DNA from: Omphiscola glabra | Lineage: Eukaryota > Mollusca > Gastropoda > Lymnaeidae | Length of the DNA: 64,000 bases | Direction: 5' to 3' | NCBI GenBank assembly: GCA_964017045.1 | Contig: OZ024809.1 | Coordinates: 23,001,618-23,065,617, forward strand | Shown here: one piece after another, positions 52,101 to 57,009 of the stretch | Position numbering within the stretch: position 1 is the first letter of the stretch | Layout of the letters: each line of letters starts with the position of its first letter | Translations under genes and position numbers: made by a program | The notes under the pieces: model-generated | The model's input: only the letters and a program-made list of their open reading frames with translations | What the model was told of the DNA's origin: nothing | Database searches by the model: none

Positions 52101-54152
52101 TTTCGAGAACGTAATGACTTGACATTTAAGGACTGGGTCAAGGCCGTAATGAAAGCTGCAAAATTTCGCAAATAAACATATTTGTTAACGTGATTTTGTC
52201 TCGTATTCGGTATTTTAAATAATTAATGGGTGTTTTTTTTTTAGTAATCGGATCTATAATCTAACAATAATTGGTAGGAAACGTCTATCAAACGATATTG
52301 GCACTGACATAGGAGACTCGTGTCTGTCTCAGTACTCAACATGGCATTCTAGTTCTAGTTGACAAATATTTTATACGTATCCGGAAATTTGATCGAACGA
52401 AATTTCGTCGACGGAAAATTGATCGAACGGAATTTTGGTCGAATCTTTTTGTTAGTTAACACGTTACAGTTTTGCGTCAAATTTCTTTTTGAACGCATTA
52501 ATTTGTTTTATTTTTTTATATAGTATAGTGCGTTTCTTTCGATCAAATTTCCAGTAACCCATTTTATATGCTCCGAGATTTTGCCACAAAATTTTTTAAG
52601 TTCACGAGTAACAAACAAGAGATAATAAATCGCAGATATTTAAAATGATATTTTCATCAGCCAGAAACTTTTGTTCCAACTTAATGTTTTATTGTGACAC
52701 AATAGCTATTTTGTTTAACCAATTTTGAGGATGAATTAAATATGGACAGTTTTATTGCGTTCATGCAGAAATTTTATACTCGAATTCCTATTGCAAAATA
52801 ACCCGAAAACCAAACCGATTATATTACGTAAATCAATTTTGTTTGAGAGAGTAATCTGACCCATGACGTCATTACAGTAATTAGTGTCAACAAGAGGTAT
52901 TTTATTTACGACATTACCTTCAGATCGTTTCAGGTAGAAAACACCGTGGGGATGGACGGAATAGGGGCGAGAGGCGTTGTTGAAGAAATGAATGGTAATG
53001 ACGTCACCCACTTCTGCCTTGATGACCGGCCCCAGGAGTCCGAGCCTGGCAGGTTTTGGCTTCTGGGTCGTGAAGGTGGCGTCGGTGTATTCGAAGTAAA
53101 TGGCTTTCTTGTAGACGCTACCGATTCGATCCGGTCCGTTTTTGAGATACTTCTCGGCTTCCCTGTTTGGTTGAATAGATTTGAGGTTGCTGTATATGTG
53201 AAATAGGAAATTATTATAACTATGACGAACAAGCAGAGCGGTCTCGGTTGGAAGGACACAAAATGACCCCTTGGTCTGACTGGTGATAATGAAGAAGAAG
53301 ATAATATATAAATACGGGAGGAAGCACCTACTTCATTACAATTAAAAAATAAAGACGCCCCTGGAAAATTAAGTTTATTGGGTTTTATGAGACTTTGTCC
53401 ACGTTAATATTACTCAAATTTATGTTTAAAAATTTCCTCACCACCATTTGGCCAACCGATTAAATGCCATACAGACTATGATCGCGCCATTGAAACAATG
53501 AGACGGCCATCTAACACACAGAGCTCCCAAACTTTTTTTTTCTAGATTAGACTTTTCATTTATAATTAGCGCCCCCCCTCCCCCAATCCAAATTGAAATA
53601 TAGCGTCTCGTCATAAAAGAGGAGCAAAAATAAAACACTTTTTTGCCGTTTTCCGCCTTTCTCTACCCTTGTCCCCCTCTGTCTCTCTCCCCACTTTCTC
53701 TCTCTGTCTCACTCTCTGTCTCTCTCTTTCTATCCCATTTTCTGTCTCACGCTGTGTCTCACTCTCTGTCTCAATATAAGTCTCTCTCTCTCTCTCTTTC
53801 GCTGTCTTTCTCCCTTCCCTCTACCACACTTTTCCTTTACTTCTCGTTTCCCTTTACATCCTCATCACCTCCCTATCTCACTCTTCACATCTCTCTCTCT
53901 CTCTCTTTCTGTCAACATATCATCTTCTCTTAGTAAATTTATTATAACTTATCGTCTAACCATCACTATATGGATGTAGAATTGAACCAATACTCACTGG
54001 GGATCGTCGAGGTTGTTCAGATAAGGCCACCCTGGGGCGTAGTCGTAATGTACTTCATTTGCAGCAAGGAAGTATTCCCGTGTCCTGGCTTCCGTCAGTC
54101 CCACTGAGATTAAAGTCACAGCCGCCATGCAATGGACCACAAATGCACGCAT
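25200..54152 (-). CDS. MCO-1: complete ceruloplasmin/hephaestin-like multicopper ferroxidase gene (19 exons)
   Basis: Spliced on the minus strand from 54152-53998, 53162-52918, 51772-51560, 50442-50213, 49655-49549, 49449-49343, 45352-45187, 44324-44202, 43949-43699, 38689-38484, 37508-37394, 35653-35441, 33976-33763, 32929-32705, 31012-30815, 29368-29222, 28505-28373, 27274-27070 and 25276-25200. The total is 3330 nt with all phases consistent: 1109 residues, close to ceruloplasmin (about 1065). Residues 1-22 look like a signal peptide. Visible motifs are SIHPHG and HSHVN in domain 1, and HTIHLHGH plus [12 protein letters not shown] in domain 6; together these supply the trinuclear and type-1 copper ligands. 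[12 protein letters not shown] with the D of VMDH matches the ceruloplasmin domain-6 iron site. The tail is short and polar with no membrane anchor, so the product is probably secreted (ceruloplasmin-like rather than hephaestin-like). Expected reaction: Fe(II) oxidation coupled to O2 reduction. Domains 2 and 4 lack type-1 Cys/His ligands. Exon 2 could instead start at 53189 (+9 codons). Confidence 0.9.
25555..26230 (+). mobile_element. second copy of the GC-rich non-autonomous element, carrying internal minisatellites
   Basis: Opposite orientation to the 38787-39516 copy, with the same ordered blocks (GCCGTTAATGGATATGATG, GGCAACCGTTTCGTT, GAGGGCGTCTGACG, TCAATCGAGTGGAAGGCGGG). A 32-bp minisatellite lies inside it and a 24-bp array abuts its end. 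Confidence 0.55.
25922..26062. repeat. 32-bp minisatellite, ~4.5 copies
   Basis: Unit CAGATGGTGTGAAAGCAGCA plus CCACCAGCCGAC, inside the GC-rich element of intron 18. Confidence 0.92.
26232..26497. repeat. 24-bp minisatellite, 11 essentially perfect copies
   Basis: Unit GAAGACCTAATGAACTATGC plus CTCA with almost no variation, suggesting recent expansion. The period is a multiple of three, giving spurious repetitive ORFs. Confidence 0.96.
26559..27069. repeat. 25-bp splice-donor-like minisatellite against MCO-1 exon 18, ~19 copies
   Basis: Unit CTCCTACCCACATGGTTCTA plus ATAAT. The final unit merges with the exon 18 donor: on the coding strand the donor is AAACCAG/GTGGGTAGGAG, and units read GAACCAT/GTGGGTAGGAG. 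Confidence 0.93.
27070..27274 (-). CDS. MCO-1 exon 18 (domain 6 copper centre)
   Basis: Encodes [19 protein letters not shown] and [19 protein letters not shown], the C-terminal multicopper oxidase signature. It supplies the His/Cys/His/Met type-1 ligands, the HCH electron-transfer link and the remaining trinuclear histidines. The donor CCAG/GTGGGT is immediately followed by a minisatellite whose units resemble the donor itself. Confidence 0.93.
27378..27665. repeat. GA-rich (AGAG)n microsatellite
   Basis: About 290 bp of AGAGAG with interruptions, in MCO-1 intron 17 close to the exon 18 acceptor side. The minus-strand Ser/Leu ORF is an artefact. Confidence 0.95.
28373..28505 (-). CDS. MCO-1 exon 17 (domain 6 iron-site segment)
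   Basis: Encodes [19 protein letters not shown] followed by an Asn run and [26 protein letters not shown] aligns with FIESNKMHAINGR of ceruloplasmin, whose Glu and His bind iron in domain 6; both are kept. 133 nt, ending in phase 0. Confidence 0.9.
28568..28785. repeat. 44-bp minisatellite, 5 copies, near the exon 17 acceptor
   Basis: Unit GGCACTGAAGGCAATAGAAA, then CTTGATTACGTTAAGC plus A/T. Starts about 60 bp upstream (coding sense) of exon 17. Confidence 0.92.
29002..29178. mobile_element. SPIN-like hAT MITE with perfect 8-bp TSD
   Basis: CAGTGGTTCTCAACTTCCCT to ACATGTTGAGAACCGCTG, flanked by CTATAGAC at 28994-29001 and 29179-29186. It sits about 40 bp downstream of the exon 16 donor, in intron 16 of MCO-1. 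Confidence 0.85.
29222..29368 (-). CDS. MCO-1 exon 16 (domain 5/6 junction)
   Basis: Encodes [19 protein letters not shown] and [18 protein letters not shown], matching ceruloplasmin MDENESWYLDDN. Donor TATGG/GTAGGT. 147 nt. Confidence 0.88.
29405..29736. repeat. imperfect ~200-bp tandem duplication
   Basis: 29405-29578 and 29612-29736 share ATAAATCATTGGTATTAATT / ATAAATCATTGACAATAATT, TTTCGATATTCGAT and AAAGGAAAATTTATCATCA. MCO-1 intron 15. Confidence 0.75.
30030..30125. repeat. dispersed 'TTTCAGCTCGATAG' repeat, copy 1
   Basis: Contains GTCATCCCATCGAGCTGAAA and CTTGGCACAAAGATTCG, shared with 36100-36215, 48255-48375, 48835-48985 and 63655-63785. No known family was recognised. Confidence 0.5.
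30815..31012 (-). CDS. MCO-1 exon 15 (domain 5)
   Basis: Encodes [38 protein letters not shown] and GALVVCR, the domain-5 counterpart of exons 3 and 10. Acceptor CACAG, donor TGCAG/GTACGT. 198 nt, phase 2 on both sides. Confidence 0.9.
31888..32607 (+). mobile_element. second LINE 3' end, interrupted by a GC-rich insertion
   Basis: 31888-32150 matches the coding tail of the copy at 20839, and 32511-32607 matches its 3' UTR (CACCAGGCACAGAAACATTG to TATAGAAGAAGAAGG). The interval 32160-32510 is the inserted GC-rich element. In MCO-1 intron 14, antisense to the gene. Confidence 0.75.
32160..32510 (-). mobile_element. partial GC-rich element nested inside a LINE tail
   Basis: Contains the reverse of the shared blocks (CCACTCGATTGACTATGCG, CAGACGCCCTCTAATAGGG). 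It interrupts a LINE 3' end that is continuous in the copy at 20839-21236, so the order of insertion is visible. Confidence 0.55.
32705..32929 (-). CDS. MCO-1 exon 14 (domain 5)
   Basis: Encodes [38 protein letters not shown] and [15 protein letters not shown]. The HCHG sequence is a vestige of the domain-1 HxHG pair with a Cys between the histidines. 225 nt. Confidence 0.88.
33763..33976 (-). CDS. MCO-1 exon 13 (domain 4 end, lost type-1 site; domain 5 start)
   Basis: Encodes [19 protein letters not shown], then [19 protein letters not shown], which opens domain 5. Against ceruloplasmin FNVECLTTDHYTGGM, the type-1 Cys is S and the His is A; only Met remains. The donor was placed at AACGT/GTAGGT because read-through meets TAG at once and this choice restores phase with exon 14. 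Confidence 0.85.
34340..34560. repeat. ~69-bp minisatellite, 3 copies
   Basis: Unit TATTGTTATCTTCATTGAAG, GTTGTGAAGTGAAAGTTGCT, then GTCATTGGGTGCTGTAAATA. MCO-1 intron 12. Confidence 0.9.
34925..35290. repeat. ~29-bp TGATGGACCATGG..CAGTCA array, ~12 copies
   Basis: Unit TGATGGACCATGGGGCAGTC plus ATTTGACTG with length variants. MCO-1 intron 12. Confidence 0.92.
35441..35653 (-). CDS. MCO-1 exon 12 (domain 4)
   Basis: Encodes [38 protein letters not shown] and [19 protein letters not shown], aligning with ceruloplasmin domain 4 (VHGIYFSGNTY..RRDTANLFP). 213 nt, phase 1 to phase 1. Confidence 0.9.
35795..35930. repeat. ~29-bp array, 5 copies
   Basis: Unit ATGAGATTGTAGCACTTGAT plus TTATCATTT, in MCO-1 intron 11. 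Confidence 0.9.
36100..36215. repeat. 'TTTCAGCTCGATAG' repeat
   Basis: GTGCCAAGTTTCAGCTTGAT, then AGGTTGACGGGACGTGGGTC. It directly precedes the GCGCG MITE in MCO-1 intron 11. Confidence 0.5.
36229..36371. mobile_element. MITE with TTTTCGCG.ATA.AAGAC ends
   Basis: Left AAAATTCGCGTATATAAGAC, right TCTTGTATGCGCGAAAATAC, imperfect inverted repeats, with GGGTGTGTCTTATATATG repeats inside. A related decayed stretch lies at 36830-36945. In MCO-1 intron 11. Confidence 0.55.
37018..37384. repeat. 31-bp minisatellite, ~12 copies, against MCO-1 exon 11 donor
   Basis: Unit CCTTGCTATCACAGCGTCCA plus ATCAAATGTTG. The last copy runs into the donor flank, about 10 bp from the exon end. Confidence 0.94.
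37394..37508 (-). CDS. MCO-1 exon 11 (domain 3/4 junction)
   Basis: Encodes [19 protein letters not shown] and [13 protein letters not shown]. Acceptor TCTTAG, donor TTCG/GTAAG. 115 nt, as in MCO-2. A 31-bp tandem array begins about 10 bp beyond the donor. Confidence 0.88.
37605..37930 (-). repeat. dispersed 'GCGCAGTTATCGGGAAT' repeat, two copies
   Basis: AAATTCCCGATAACTGCGCT (37.64 kb) and AATTCCCGATAACTACGCTA (37.90 kb) recur inverted at 42980-43060 and in direct form at 1800-1865 and 48690-48780. The 37740-37860 interior is itself an inverted relative of 43085-43210 (AGGAAGCAGTCCATTAGGAA). Confidence 0.5.
38004..38076 (-). pseudogene. degenerate copy of MCO-1 exon 10 3' end and donor region
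   Basis: The plus-strand segment around TTACATACCTGATGTTGC and CCCTTCCTGCATACCA parallels 38447-38517, which holds the exon 10 end and its donor. The donor is degraded. It lies on the far side of the 39-bp array from the true exon, so the array and this copy probably arose together. Confidence 0.6.
38086..38450. repeat. 39-bp minisatellite, ~9 copies, next to MCO-1 exon 10 donor
   Basis: Unit CTTGACGTTCAAAGAACTCC, TGAATTCCCAAACCCCGTG. It is bounded on one side by exon 10 (34 bp away) and on the other by a degenerate copy of the exon 10 end (38004-38076). A related single unit lies near 37970. Confidence 0.94.
38484..38689 (-). CDS. MCO-1 exon 10 (domain 3)
   Basis: Encodes [33 protein letters not shown] and [18 protein letters not shown]. 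The SAHDP motif sits where domain 1 has HSH. The donor GAG/GTAAGT is canonical. Partial copies of this exon flank it at 38004-38076 and 39829-39953. 206 nt, phase 1 to phase 0. Confidence 0.9.
38787..39516 (-). mobile_element. GC-rich non-autonomous element, full-length-like copy with ~17-bp target duplication
   Basis: The insert is absent from the neighbouring duplicate unit. It is flanked by direct repeats GGGGCATAATCTATAAT at 38769-38785 and 39517-39533. It is GC-rich against AT-rich surroundings and shares blocks (GGCAACCGTTTCGT, TGCCGTTAA.GGATATGA, the GGCGTC.GA region) with 25555-26230 and 32160-32510. No coding domain is recognised; its proline-rich ORF is not credible. A 17-bp duplication suggests target-primed insertion (SINE-like), but no tRNA-like head was identified. 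Confidence 0.65.
39829..39953 (-). pseudogene. truncated duplicate of MCO-1 exon 10 (5' part)
   Basis: Repeats the acceptor and first ~125 nt of exon 10 ([19 protein letters not shown] to FVYTSA), then breaks in the middle of the exon at an A/T run. No donor is present, so it cannot replace exon 10. It is the start of the second unit of a tandem duplication (38565-39828 and 39829 to about 40370). Confidence 0.85.
40964..41146. mobile_element. SPIN-like hAT MITE (older copy)
   Basis: CAGCGGTTCTCAACCTGTTG to AGAAAGGTTGAGCACCACTG. Flanks ACTTAGAT and AAATAGAC are only partly alike. Lies in MCO-1 intron 9. Confidence 0.75.
41560..42120. repeat. 34-bp minisatellite, ~16 copies
   Basis: Unit GACTAATGCTCCAGTCACAA plus TCAGACTCCCTGAC, with higher-order repetition of a five-unit block. 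MCO-1 intron 9. Confidence 0.95.
42150..42700. repeat. two minisatellites (~45 bp and ~55 bp units)
   Basis: 42170-42420: ACTTAACACACTGACCACTC with GTCAACATA spacers. 42580-42700: CAACCAGCCCCAAGTAA with CATCCATAACTCATCAAGTC. MCO-1 intron 9. Confidence 0.85.
42955..43210 (+). repeat. 'GCGCAGTTATCGGGAAT' repeat with extended similarity to 37.7-37.9 kb
   Basis: Contains ATTTAGCGTAGTTATCGGGA and GGAAGCAGTCCATTAGGAAG, the reverse of the 37740-37930 segment. The two copies form a long, loose inverted pair inside MCO-1. Confidence 0.45.
43220..43410. mobile_element. hAT-type MITE, CAGTGGCGTAG family
   Basis: Terminal inverted repeat CAGTGGCGTAGCGAG / CTCACTACGCCACTG, flanked by a perfect 8-bp duplication GAGATAGT (43212-43219 and 43411-43418). 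No coding capacity. Confidence 0.82.
43699..43949 (-). CDS. MCO-1 exon 9 (domain 3, near-identical to MCO-2 exon 9)
   Basis: Encodes [19 protein letters not shown] through [17 protein letters not shown]. The acceptor at 43949 restores phase and gives exactly the 251-nt length of MCO-2 exon 9. It follows a C-rich tract and a short A run, so it is the least canonical acceptor of the gene. From YKK onward the DNA differs from MCO-2 at only about four positions in about 210. Confidence 0.82.
44202..44324 (-). CDS. MCO-1 exon 8 (domain 3 variable linker)
   Basis: Encodes a polar linker ([19 protein letters not shown]) ending in [10 protein letters not shown]. 123 nt, 21 nt shorter than the MCO-2 counterpart, whose linker is strongly basic. 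Phase 2 on both sides. Confidence 0.8.
44973..45147. mobile_element. hAT-type MITE, CAGTGGCGTAG family
   Basis: CAGTGGCGTAGCAAAAGG to TTTAGCTACGCCTCTT. The flanks ACTTTTAT and ATTTTTAT agree at seven of eight bases. Inserted about 40 bp downstream of the MCO-1 exon 7 donor. Confidence 0.7.
45187..45352 (-). CDS. MCO-1 exon 7 (end of domain 2, start of domain 3)
   Basis: Encodes [18 protein letters not shown] and [19 protein letters not shown], the YYLAAEE..W.YAP signature that opens ceruloplasmin domain 3. The acceptor ACAG/AGGG was chosen because it restores phase and matches MCO-2 (GCAG/AGGG) at equal length (166 nt). Confidence 0.87.
45490..48058 (+). pseudogene. 5'-truncated non-LTR retrotransposon (endonuclease tail, RT, C-terminal zinc-knuckle region)
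   Basis: The plus-strand frames read, in order: end of an APE endonuclease ([12 protein letters not shown]), an RT palm segment ([41 protein letters not shown]), the FADD box ([16 protein letters not shown]), thumb ([13 protein letters not shown]), [19 protein letters not shown], and a C-terminal Cys/His block ([17 protein letters not shown]). Stops and frame changes near 46085, 46436, 46538, 46921 and 47580 make it a pseudogene. It lies antisense in MCO-1 intron 6. Clade not assigned. Confidence 0.85.
48255..48985. repeat. two more copies of the 'TTTCAGCTCGATAG' repeat
   Basis: 48255-48375 and 48835-48985 share CAGCTTGATAGGATTACGG / CAGCTCGATAGATTGACGGG and the preceding GGGG..GAAATTTGA block. 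Between them (48690-48780) sits a copy of the CATTTAGCGCAGTTATCGGG repeat. Confidence 0.5.
49017..49216. mobile_element. SPIN-like hAT MITE with perfect 8-bp TSD
   Basis: Starts CAGCGGTTCTCAACCTGTGG and ends GGTTGAGAACCACTG. It is flanked by ATCTAATG at 49009-49016 and 49217-49224. The ends and internal blocks (ATGAAGTAGAAACGAAAATA, GAGGAACTGTATTAAAGGGT) match the SPIN (Space Invaders) hAT family as I know it. About 200 bp, with no transposase. Confidence 0.85.
49343..49449 (-). CDS. MCO-1 exon 6 (domain 2, lost type-1 copper site)
   Basis: Encodes [18 protein letters not shown] and [14 protein letters not shown]. It aligns with the ceruloplasmin stretch that carries the domain-2 Cys and His type-1 ligands (WMLSCQNLNHLKAG), but has neither Cys nor His. 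107 nt; the donor is AAAC/GTAATG. Confidence 0.87.
49549..49655 (-). CDS. MCO-1 exon 5 (domain 2)
   Basis: Encodes [19 protein letters not shown] followed by [17 protein letters not shown]. The HxxHFHG core is retained although the type-1 Cys/His of this domain, expected in exon 6, is missing. 107 nt, phase 0 to phase 2. Confidence 0.9.
49886..50072. mobile_element. hAT-like MITE with CAGGGCCGRCCCTG ends
   Basis: Left CAGGGCCGACCCTGAC, right AAGGCCGGCCCTG, with flanks TTCTTATT (49878-49885) and TTCTTAGT (50073-50080) matching at seven of eight. The interior is GGGGCC-rich. In MCO-1 intron 4. Confidence 0.7.
50213..50442 (-). CDS. MCO-1 exon 4 (domain 1/2 junction)
   Basis: Encodes [18 protein letters not shown] and [19 protein letters not shown], matching the conserved SWYLDDNI and FIxSN...NGR blocks of ceruloplasmin even-numbered domains. 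The iron-site His seen in domain 6 is replaced here (SNLKRS). 230 nt, identical in length to MCO-2 exon 4. The donor is ATCACT/GTAATG. Confidence 0.88.
50450..51550. other. MCO-1 intron 3, mostly unannotated
   Basis: A mixed-composition segment at about 50990-51450 has several short open frames on the plus strand without recognisable domains. No repeats or known elements are visible; possibly an old, unrecognised mobile element. Confidence 0.3.
51560..51772 (-). CDS. MCO-1 exon 3 (domain 1, second trinuclear His pair)
   Basis: Begins [10 protein letters not shown] and contains [19 protein letters not shown], the HxH pair equivalent to ceruloplasmin VYHSH. It ends in [10 protein letters not shown]. 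213 nt, phase 1 to phase 1, the same as the paralogue. Confidence 0.9.
52380..52553. mobile_element. probable MITE with GGAAATTTGATCGAA ends
   Basis: GGAAATTTGATCGAACGAAA at the left is mirrored by TTTCTTTCGATCAAATTTCC at the right, with ATTGATCGAACGGAATTTTG between. No clear target duplication was found. Confidence 0.5.
52918..53162 (-). CDS. MCO-1 exon 2 (domain 1, first trinuclear His pair)
   Basis: Encodes [19 protein letters not shown] and, near its end, [15 protein letters not shown]; the His-Pro-His pair aligns with the first trinuclear-cluster histidines of ceruloplasmin. The acceptor at 53162 (AACAG) gives the same 245-nt length as MCO-2 exon 2. An alternative acceptor at 53189 adds nine codons in frame. 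The donor is GAAG/GTAATG. Confidence 0.85.
53675..53930. repeat. CT-rich microsatellite region
   Basis: TCTCTC-rich tract in MCO-1 intron 1, about 70 bp beyond the exon 1 donor. A Ser/Leu ORF across it is an artefact. Confidence 0.93.
53998..54152 (-). CDS. MCO-1 exon 1 (start, signal peptide, domain 1 start)
   Basis: The chosen ATG at 54152 starts a hydrophobic signal sequence ([18 protein letters not shown]). It is followed by [18 protein letters not shown], the hallmark opening of a ceruloplasmin odd-numbered domain. An in-frame ATG 22 codons upstream would precede the hydrophobic stretch and is less likely. The donor follows CCA at 53998 (GTGAGT), leaving phase 2. The 155-nt length matches exon 1 of MCO-2. 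Confidence 0.85.
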
Positions 54153-54841
54153 CTTTTCTGAAACAATATTGTGCACCTTTGTTTTAACCGAAATAATAAC
54201 GAACCAATTAAATGCCACTTTTTAACGCACACTCAAATAAAGCATTTAATGTCCAGTAGCATATCTCTTCTAAATACTTTATTGTGAACATTAGTAAAAC
54301 AGTCACATTGTTTCTAAGATTATTTTATATTTTTATATTTTTTATTATTATTTTTTTTTTAAATCTATGTTATCAACTATAAAAAAAAAAAACACACACA
54401 AAAAAAACCAACTAATTTTCTCAACTATATTGAGATCGATGGATCGATCAGGTAGAGTCCGTTTCGATGATCACCACCTTTTAGTGATCGAATGCACGCG
54501 TAGATTCAAATCAGCCACACCCTTTAGTCACAATTGGAAGATTGACGTTATGGGAGGGCAATTTATCGCAGGCTTAACGATCGGATCGAACTATGCCTGC
54601 CTGTAAGTACAGACAGCTACTCTTTAAAGTTAAAACAAAAATTAAACAGATAATAATGTTATCTTATAGCCTATGATTATGACGAATTTAATCAATTTCT
54701 AAAATTACATTAATCATTTGATGAATTTAAAAGGACTACGTTGCTAGGCAACCCTACCACTTTTTTTTCGCTAAACCCCTCCCCAACAAAAAATAAGAAA
54801 ATTAATCACTTTAAAATGACAGCTGTTCTATAAAAAAAAGC

Positions 54842-55770
54842 TGTATAAGACCCTGGGACAAAGGTGTTTTTAAAGAACAGAAAGCTGCATAAGACCACAG
54901 CGACAATGTTATTTGAACGAACAGAAAGCTGCATAAGCCGACAGCGACAATGTTATTTGAACGAACAGAAAGCTGCATAAGCCGACAGCGACAATGTTAT
55001 TTGAACGAACAGAAAGCTGCATAAGCCGACAGCGACAATGTTATTTGAACGAACAGAAAGCTGCATAAGCCGACAGCGACAATGTTATTTGAACGAACAG
55101 AAAGCTGTATAAGACCACAGCGACAATGTTATTTGAACGAACAGAAAGCTGTATAAGCCCACAGCGACAATGTTATTTGAACGAACAGAAAGCTGTATAA
55201 GACCACAGCGACAATGTTATTTGAACGAACAGAAAGCTGTATAAGACCACAGCGACAATGTTATTTGAACGAACAGAAAGCTGTATAAGCCGACAGCGAC
55301 AATGATATTTGAACGAACAGAAAGCTGTATAAGCCCACAGCGACAATGTTATTTGAACGAACAGAAAGCTGTATAAGCCCACAGCGACAATGTTATTTGA
55401 ACGAACAGAAAGCTGTATAAGCCGACAGCGACAATGTTATTTGAACGAACAGAAAGCTGTATAAGCCCACAGCGACAATGTTATTTGAACGAACAGAAAG
55501 CTGCATAAGCCGACAGCGACAATGTTATTTGAACGAACAGAAAGCTGTATAAGCCGACAGCGACAATGTTATTTGAACGAACAGAAAGCTGCATAAGCCG
55601 ACAGCGACAATGTTATTTGAACGAACAGAAAGCTGCATAAGCCGACAGCGACAATGTTATTTGAACGAACAGAAAGCTGTATAAGCCGACAGCGACAATG
55701 ATATTTGAACGAACAGAAGCTGTATAAGCCCACAGCGACAATGTTTTTGAACGAACAGAAAGACGAAGGT
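54842..55770. repeat. 44-bp minisatellite, ~20 copies, upstream of MCO-1
   Basis: Unit CGACAATGTTATTTGAACGA, ACAGAAAGCTGTATAAGC plus C/GACAG. Two main variants (GCATAAGCC and GTATAAG) are interspersed. Begins about 690 bp upstream of the start codon. Confidence 0.96.
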
Positions 55771-56399
55771 CGTGAATAAGTTCAAACCATTTCCGTTACG
55801 TCAGAATAAAATGTCGTGGTTTAATTGAGTGATTCCCAGGTGTATTTAATCCTACTGTCGTGTATCACGTGACACAGCTATCAGGGGTTCATCGCCTACA
55901 CTTCGAATATTTCATAAATTTATGTCGGTGGGCCAAAACAGACCAGCCTAGGGGGACTTAAAGGGATGCTCCATGTTAAAGAGATTATATCGAACATTTA
56001 ATTTGTTTAAAAATATTTGTCAGACGACGGGATTATTTAAAATCTAGGATATGTGTATTTGTATATAGAGGCGGATTTCAGTAAAAATGAGGTGGGCAGG
56101 TTTGGGGAGGGTGAGGATGTACATGGGGGAAAATGTTTTAAAATGTTTTCTAAAACATCAGCATGGCCCTAATGCACAAGGATCAATTATTTCTTATTTA
56201 TATGAAATGTACATTAGTGCAACAATAAATACACATGCGCCCCCTCCCACTTCCCCCCCCCCAAGATAGTTTTTTTGGTTGGAGAGCATAATGTGTTAAA
56301 ATATCACAAGAAAAATCAATAGTCACAAAGCATTGCTAAATGTCGCAGTACAAACCAACTATCCCTTATACAGCATTTAAAGTCATCATAGTGACTGGG

Positions 56400-56650
56400 G
56401 AGAGAGGATGGAGTGAGAGAAAGAGAGAGAATGAGAAAGATAGAGAGAGAAAGAGAGAGTGAGAATGAGAAAGATAGAGAGAGAAAGAAAGAGAGAGACA
56501 GAGACAGACATAGTAGGGGAATGAGAGAAATAGAGAAAGAGAGAGAATGGGAAAGAGAGAGAAAGAAATTGAGCGAGATAAGGAGAGAAAAAGAGAGAGT
56601 CAGAAAAGGGGACAGAAATAGAGAAATGGAGGGAGGGAGGGAGACCTGGG
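56400..56650. repeat. GA-rich microsatellite
   Basis: AGAGAGA-rich tract; open frames on both strands are composition artefacts. Confidence 0.95.
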
Positions 56651-57009
56651 GGTGGGGGAGGAAGTAGTACAAGTTTATCAAATGCCTCCAACATCATTAC
56701 ATCTTTTCATGGTATGCACCAAGTGTCATCGTGCACTCTGAATCTCAAGGTCGATGTCTTACAAAGAAGTAAAAATAGAAAGTACAATTGTGTGACCGAC
56801 CGAGAGCCAAGAATGTGTCTTTTAGAAAGTTCATTTAACTTGTATCTTGTGATCTTTTGTAGCTTAACCGTAGGCTTATTATTATTTCTTTTTAAGCGAC
56901 AAACTTCAGACTTTGTTTCCATTTCCTAGCTACAGTAGCATAGGAAGAGGCAGGGGTTTTTATTTTTTTAGGAATGGATCGGCAAAAATCTTGACCCAAA
57001 ATATTTTTG

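Noticed and set aside
53162..53189. Upstream acceptor for MCO-1 exon 2 at 53189
   Set aside because: It is in frame and possible, but the 53162 acceptor gives the same exon length as MCO-2 and a better family alignment, so it was preferred; the alternative is noted in the gene entry.
54880..55770. Regular direct repeats resembling a CRISPR array
   Set aside because: The whole 44-bp unit repeats with no unique spacers, the host is eukaryotic and there are no cas genes. The same applies to the arrays at 37.0, 38.1, 41.6, 57 and 62 kb.
56316..56697. Ser/Leu- and Arg/Glu-rich ORFs on both strands
   Set aside because: Both are readings of a GA/CT microsatellite.
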